A stretch of DNA of 64,000 bases from an uncultured Sphingomonadaceae bacterium. GTDB taxonomy: Bacteria > Pseudomonadota > Alphaproteobacteria > Sphingomonadales > Sphingomonadaceae. Position 1 is the first letter of the stretch; each line of letters starts with the position of its first letter. Location of the stretch: positions 183,748 to 247,747 of the forward strand of contig CANMBD010000005.1 in the NCBI GenBank assembly GCA_947495985.1, read 5' to 3'. Position numbers and translations under genes: made by a program. The notes beneath the pieces are model-generated. The model was not told the DNA's origin. It searched no databases and saw nothing but the letters and a program-made list of their open reading frames with translations. Of the stretch, positions 62,620-64,000 are shown in pieces.

Positions 62620-63834
62620 ATGACTCAATCACCGCCTAAACTTTCCCAAGCCCTCGGCAGAATTCAGCCCTCCGCAACCATGGCCATGTCTGGCCGGGTG
62701 ACCGAGCTCAAAGCACAGGGCATTGATATTATTGGTCTTTCCGCTGGTGAACCGGATTTTGATACGCCGGATTTTGTCAAGGAAGCGGCCATCAAGGCGA
62801 TTCAGGATGGCGACACCAACTATACGACGGTTGATGGTACGACAGCGGTGAAAGAGGCGGTTGCCGCGAAATTCCTGCGCGACAATGATCTGACCTATGC
62901 ACCGTCCCAGATTTCGGTGAATAATGGTGGCAAGCATACATTGTTCAACGCTTTGGTTGCGACGCTAGATGCAGGTGATGAGGTTATCATCCCGGCACCA
63001 TATTGGGTGAGCTATCCCGACATAGTGAATTTTGCTGGCGGTAAGCCGGTGATCATCGAGGCGGGCGCGGACCAAAATTACAAGATCACTCCGGACCAGC
63101 TGGCAGCAGTGATCACGCCGAAAACCAAATGGCTGATCCTCAACTCGCCTTCTAACCCGACCGGTGCCGCCTATAGCGGTGAAGAGCTGAAGGCGCTTGG
63201 TGAAGCCTTGTTGCCGCATCAGCAGGTCATGGTGATGACCGACGATATGTATGAACATATCTGGTATGCCGATTTCCCGTTCACCACGATCGCTCAGGTT
63301 TGCCCGGATCTTTATGACCGGACTCTGACGGTCAACGGTTGTTCGAAGGCTTATGCGATGACCGGTTGGCGGATTGGCTATTCCGGTGGCCCGGAATGGC
63401 TGATCGGTGCGATGCGCAAGCTGCAGTCACAGTCTACATCGAACCCAAGCTCCATCTCGCAGGCAGCTGCGGTCGCGGCGCTTAACGGTCCACAGGATTT
63501 TCTCGCAGACCGAAACGCCGCTTTTCTGAAGCGACGCGATCTGGTGGTATCAATGATGAATGATACGCCGGGCCTGCATTGTCCGACGCCGGAAGGGGCT
63601 TTTTATGTCTATCCTGACGCTAGCGAACTGATGGGCAAGACCACGCCAAAGGGCAAGACAATCGAGAATGATCAAGATCTGATCGGCTATTTTCTTGATG
63701 AAGCGCAAGTGGCCGCAGTCCATGGCGGCGCTTTTGGTCTCTCGCCGGCTTTCCGTATCAGCTATGCGACGTCGGAAGACATATTGCGGGAAGCGTGCAC
63801 AAGGATACAACGGGCCTGCGCGGCGTTGATTTAG
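62620..63834 (+). CDS. aspC: Aspartate aminotransferase (class I/II)
   Basis: A 404-residue PLP enzyme interconverting aspartate/2-oxoglutarate and oxaloacetate/glutamate. The family motifs are SAGEPDFDTPDFVKEAAI, LNSPSNPTGAAYS, and the PLP lysine in NGCSKAYAMTGWRIGY. The length and the ILREACTRIQR end fit the alphaproteobacterial Ib-type AAT, which may also accept prephenate. ATG 62620 is preceded by a GGA-containing leader. It has its own promoter region upstream. Confidence 0.92.
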   Translation: MTQSPPKLSQALGRIQPSATMAMSGRVTELKAQGIDIIGLSAGEPDFDTPDFVKEAAIKAIQDGDTNYTTVDGTTAVKEAVAAKFLRDNDLTYAPSQISVNNGGKHTLFNALVATLDAGDEVIIPAPYWVSYPDIVNFAGGKPVIIEAGADQNYKITPDQLAAVITPKTKWLILNSPSNPTGAAYSGEELKALGEALLPHQQVMVMTDDMYEHIWYADFPFTTIAQVCPDLYDRTLTVNGCSKAYAMTGWRIGYSGGPEWLIGAMRKLQSQSTSNPSSISQAAAVAALNGPQDFLADRNAAFLKRRDLVVSMMNDTPGLHCPTPEGAFYVYPDASELMGKTTPKGKTIENDQDLIGYFLDEAQVAAVHGGAFGLSPAFRISYATSEDILREACTRIQRACAALI

Positions 63835-63839
63835 TTAGC

Positions 63840-64000
63840 CGCGTTTTTATCTAACCTCAAGCGCCGGGCGCGGGCATCCGCCCGCTTGGCTTTCCTCGCA
63901 TAAGCTCGGGCGCGCTTGCCGACACGATGCGTCGGATTGGTGGCAACTTAGAGGTGATCCGACCGAGCGCAGCGAGGCAAGGCCGACCGGCCGCCGCGCC
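63840..64000. other. GC-rich end of window, no supported gene
   Basis: The last 160 bases are more GC-rich than the average and include a hairpin GCGGGCATCCGCCCGC (6-bp arms, 4-base loop) at about 63872-63887. A short basic frame on the minus strand (ending near 63832) is interrupted by a stop and is not called. Confidence 0.4.

Noticed and set aside
63835..64000. A short Arg/Lys-rich frame on the minus strand
   Set aside because: An in-frame stop limits it to about 37 codons, no start with a ribosome site is visible, and the base composition is simply GC-rich.

Overview
The window looks like chromosomal DNA of an alphaproteobacterium of the order Sphingomonadales (something close to Sphingopyxis, Sphingorhabdus or Parasphingorhabdus). 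The grounds are three large TonB-dependent receptors of the sphingomonad type, many SDR and acyl-CoA enzymes, intermediate G+C, frequent TTG/GTG starts with good Shine-Dalgarno sequences, and densely packed genes. This assignment is inference. No rRNA, tRNA, IS element or CRISPR array was seen.

Region 1 (1-7260): the end of one TonB receptor, a complete second receptor, a Tat-exported alpha/beta hydrolase, a Tat-exported flavin amine oxidase and two exported proteins of unknown function. Four copies of a 16-bp palindrome (ATTTGTCCGGACAAAT or close variants) sit only in the promoters of these genes. They define a small regulon whose regulator is not in the window.

Region 2 (7290-21201): a catabolic block. 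It holds an acyl-CoA ligase, a crotonase-fold protein with an altered active site, an SDR lacking the catalytic tyrosine, ThuA-like, VOC and GST proteins, a Rieske oxygenase, a hotdog thioesterase, a LuxR solo, a 2-oxoacid dehydrogenase E1 alpha/beta pair with a free-standing lipoyl domain, an AHL-lactonase-like hydrolase and a kelch protein.

Region 3 (21324-34862): a probable steroid-degradation block. The anchor is a ketosteroid delta5-isomerase with Tyr14, Asp38 and Asp99 all present. Around it are three acyl-CoA dehydrogenases, a thiolase next to a DUF35 OB-fold protein (the layout of steroid side-chain aldolases), two MDR reductases, three SDRs, a limonene-epoxide-hydrolase-type enzyme and a third TonB receptor.

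Region 4 (34942-38984): a nucleoside-type transporter with a CDP-alcohol phosphatidyltransferase, and a VTT-membrane/flavin-disulfide-oxidoreductase fusion.

Region 5 (39276-45291): the most interesting part. It contains an Asn-rich exported protein, two small exported proteins each carrying an LDxLRGG double-glycine motif, an exported C39-type cysteine peptidase, and an outer-membrane beta-barrel with an N-terminal coiled coil. A Crp/Fnr regulator and a HTH-only LuxR regulator flank them. The parts match the Fap functional-amyloid machinery of Pseudomonas (FapD peptidase, FapF pore, Asn/Gln-rich fibre subunits), but in a divergent form and gene order.

Region 6 (45394-64000): mostly housekeeping or general catabolism. 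It holds a GH2 beta-galactosidase with a serine hydrolase, an Lrp/AsnC regulator divergent from an indoleamine 2,3-dioxygenase, an NRDE/TANGO2 protein, 2,4-dienoyl-CoA reductase FadH, a DUF2339 membrane protein, an S9 peptidase, a PabB-PabC fusion, an O-acetylhomoserine sulfhydrylase-type enzyme and an aspartate aminotransferase.
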